Positions 63,830-64,000 of a stretch of DNA of 64,000 bases are shown one piece after another (position 1 is the stretch's first letter; each line of letters starts with the position of its first letter). Both the position numbers and the translations under genes were made by a program. Source of the stretch: Robiginitomaculum sp. (GTDB lineage Bacteria; Pseudomonadota; Alphaproteobacteria; Caulobacterales; Maricaulaceae). Below the pieces are notes generated by a model. The model searched no databases. It was given only the letters and a program-made list of their open reading frames with translations, and was not told the DNA's origin. The stretch spans positions 20,744-84,743 of the forward strand of contig NVVV01000007.1 of the NCBI GenBank assembly GCA_002733495.1, read 5' to 3'.

Positions 63830-64000
63830 TTAAGCCTCAAGAATGTCATCGTTGGCTTTGTCCTTGAAATTCGGCGGTGCCGAAAACTCAAGCCCGTGCG
63901 CAGCTCGGATTTTGTCTTCAATCTCATGCCTGAAATGCCGGATCAGGCCCTGCACCGGCCACGCCGCCGCATCGCCAAGGGCGCAAATGGTGTGGCCCTC
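63830..64000 (-). CDS. Hybrid C-terminus: NuoF-like segment joined to a RecA-like tail (partial)
   Basis: The open frame covers 56 residues to the window edge. Its first part [29 protein letters not shown] is the conserved end of NADH-quinone oxidoreductase subunit F (NuoF), the FMN subunit of complex I. The last part, [13 protein letters not shown] and a short acidic end DDILEA, does not match NuoF; it lines up with the tail of the RecA encoded at 1-387 ([11 protein letters not shown]). Because alaS follows it, as it follows recA at the left end, a RecA tail is expected here. The switch is near 63905-63925. Confidence 0.7.
   Translation of the reverse strand, partial: EGHTICALGDAAAWPVQGLIRHFRHEIEDKIRAAHGLEFSAPPNFKDKANDDILEA

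Overview
This is a 64 kb stretch of alphaproteobacterial DNA, but probably not from a single genome. Bases 1 to about 60,790 look like one organism. The order recA-alaS-icd, the purB...purC-purS-purQ-purL-BolA-Grx4-rpsD run, the F1-ATPase inhibitor zeta subunit (DUF1476), a DUF2336 protein, a PleC-like kinase and a complete gene-transfer-agent (GTA) cluster are all alphaproteobacterial traits. I cannot fix the order. The final 3.2 kb carries a second recA-tail/alaS/DUF1330 locus of Rhodobacterales type. It is joined on both sides through hybrid reading frames: an RNase R fragment fused to DUF1330 at about 60.79 kb, and a NuoF tail fused to a RecA tail at about 63.91 kb. This most likely reflects assembly or amplification chimerism, though a real rearrangement cannot be excluded from sequence alone.

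Layout. 0-5.4 kb: recA (3' end), alaS, icd, TrmJ-type RNA methyltransferase. 5.4-6.6 kb: a repeat-rich lipoprotein with a peptidoglycan-binding domain. 7.0-16 kb: purine biosynthesis (purB, purC, purS, purQ, purL), two tandem exported thioredoxin-fold proteins, ATPase inhibitor zeta, a BolA-like protein, an aldo/keto reductase, a monothiol glutaredoxin and rpsD. 16.1-19.8 kb: a DUF2336 protein, a class A penicillin-binding protein and a YcgN-family protein. 20.0-33.2 kb: an uninterrupted GTA head-tail cluster (g2, g3, g3.5, g4-g10, g10.1, g11-g15) with no recognisable g1 and no integrase, lysis or replication genes. 33.2-43.0 kb: a CbpA-like co-chaperone, then a co-directional signalling block (PepSY protein, response regulator, kinase, an unrecognised 439-residue protein, an EAL phosphodiesterase, a second response regulator and a PleC-like kinase). 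43.0-45.4 kb, minus strand: ECF sigma factor, one-TM probable anti-sigma protein, periplasmic sensor-like protein and a seven-EF-hand protein. 45.4-51.9 kb, minus strand: a degP - response regulator - kinase - glnE operon with a CpxR-like direct repeat upstream. 52-58.6 kb: OsmC-like protein, aminopeptidase N, an ACE-type M2 peptidase lipoprotein and a glutamyl-tRNA synthetase. 58.56-59.28 kb: a scar with a frameshifted receiver-domain remnant, a small membrane ORF and palindromic repeats. 59.3-60.8 kb: a NUDIX hydrolase and the C-terminal part of RNase R, followed by the foreign block.

How the parts work together. The pur genes form a near-continuous purine pathway segment in which overlapping or nearly abutting purC, purS, purQ and purL encode SAICAR synthetase and the three-part FGAM synthase. 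The GTA genes would make a small-headed, siphovirus-like particle that packages host DNA. The degP/two-component module looks like an envelope-stress response. The 34-43 kb block links two-component phosphorelay with c-di-GMP turnover. No tRNA, rRNA, CRISPR array or insertion sequence was seen.
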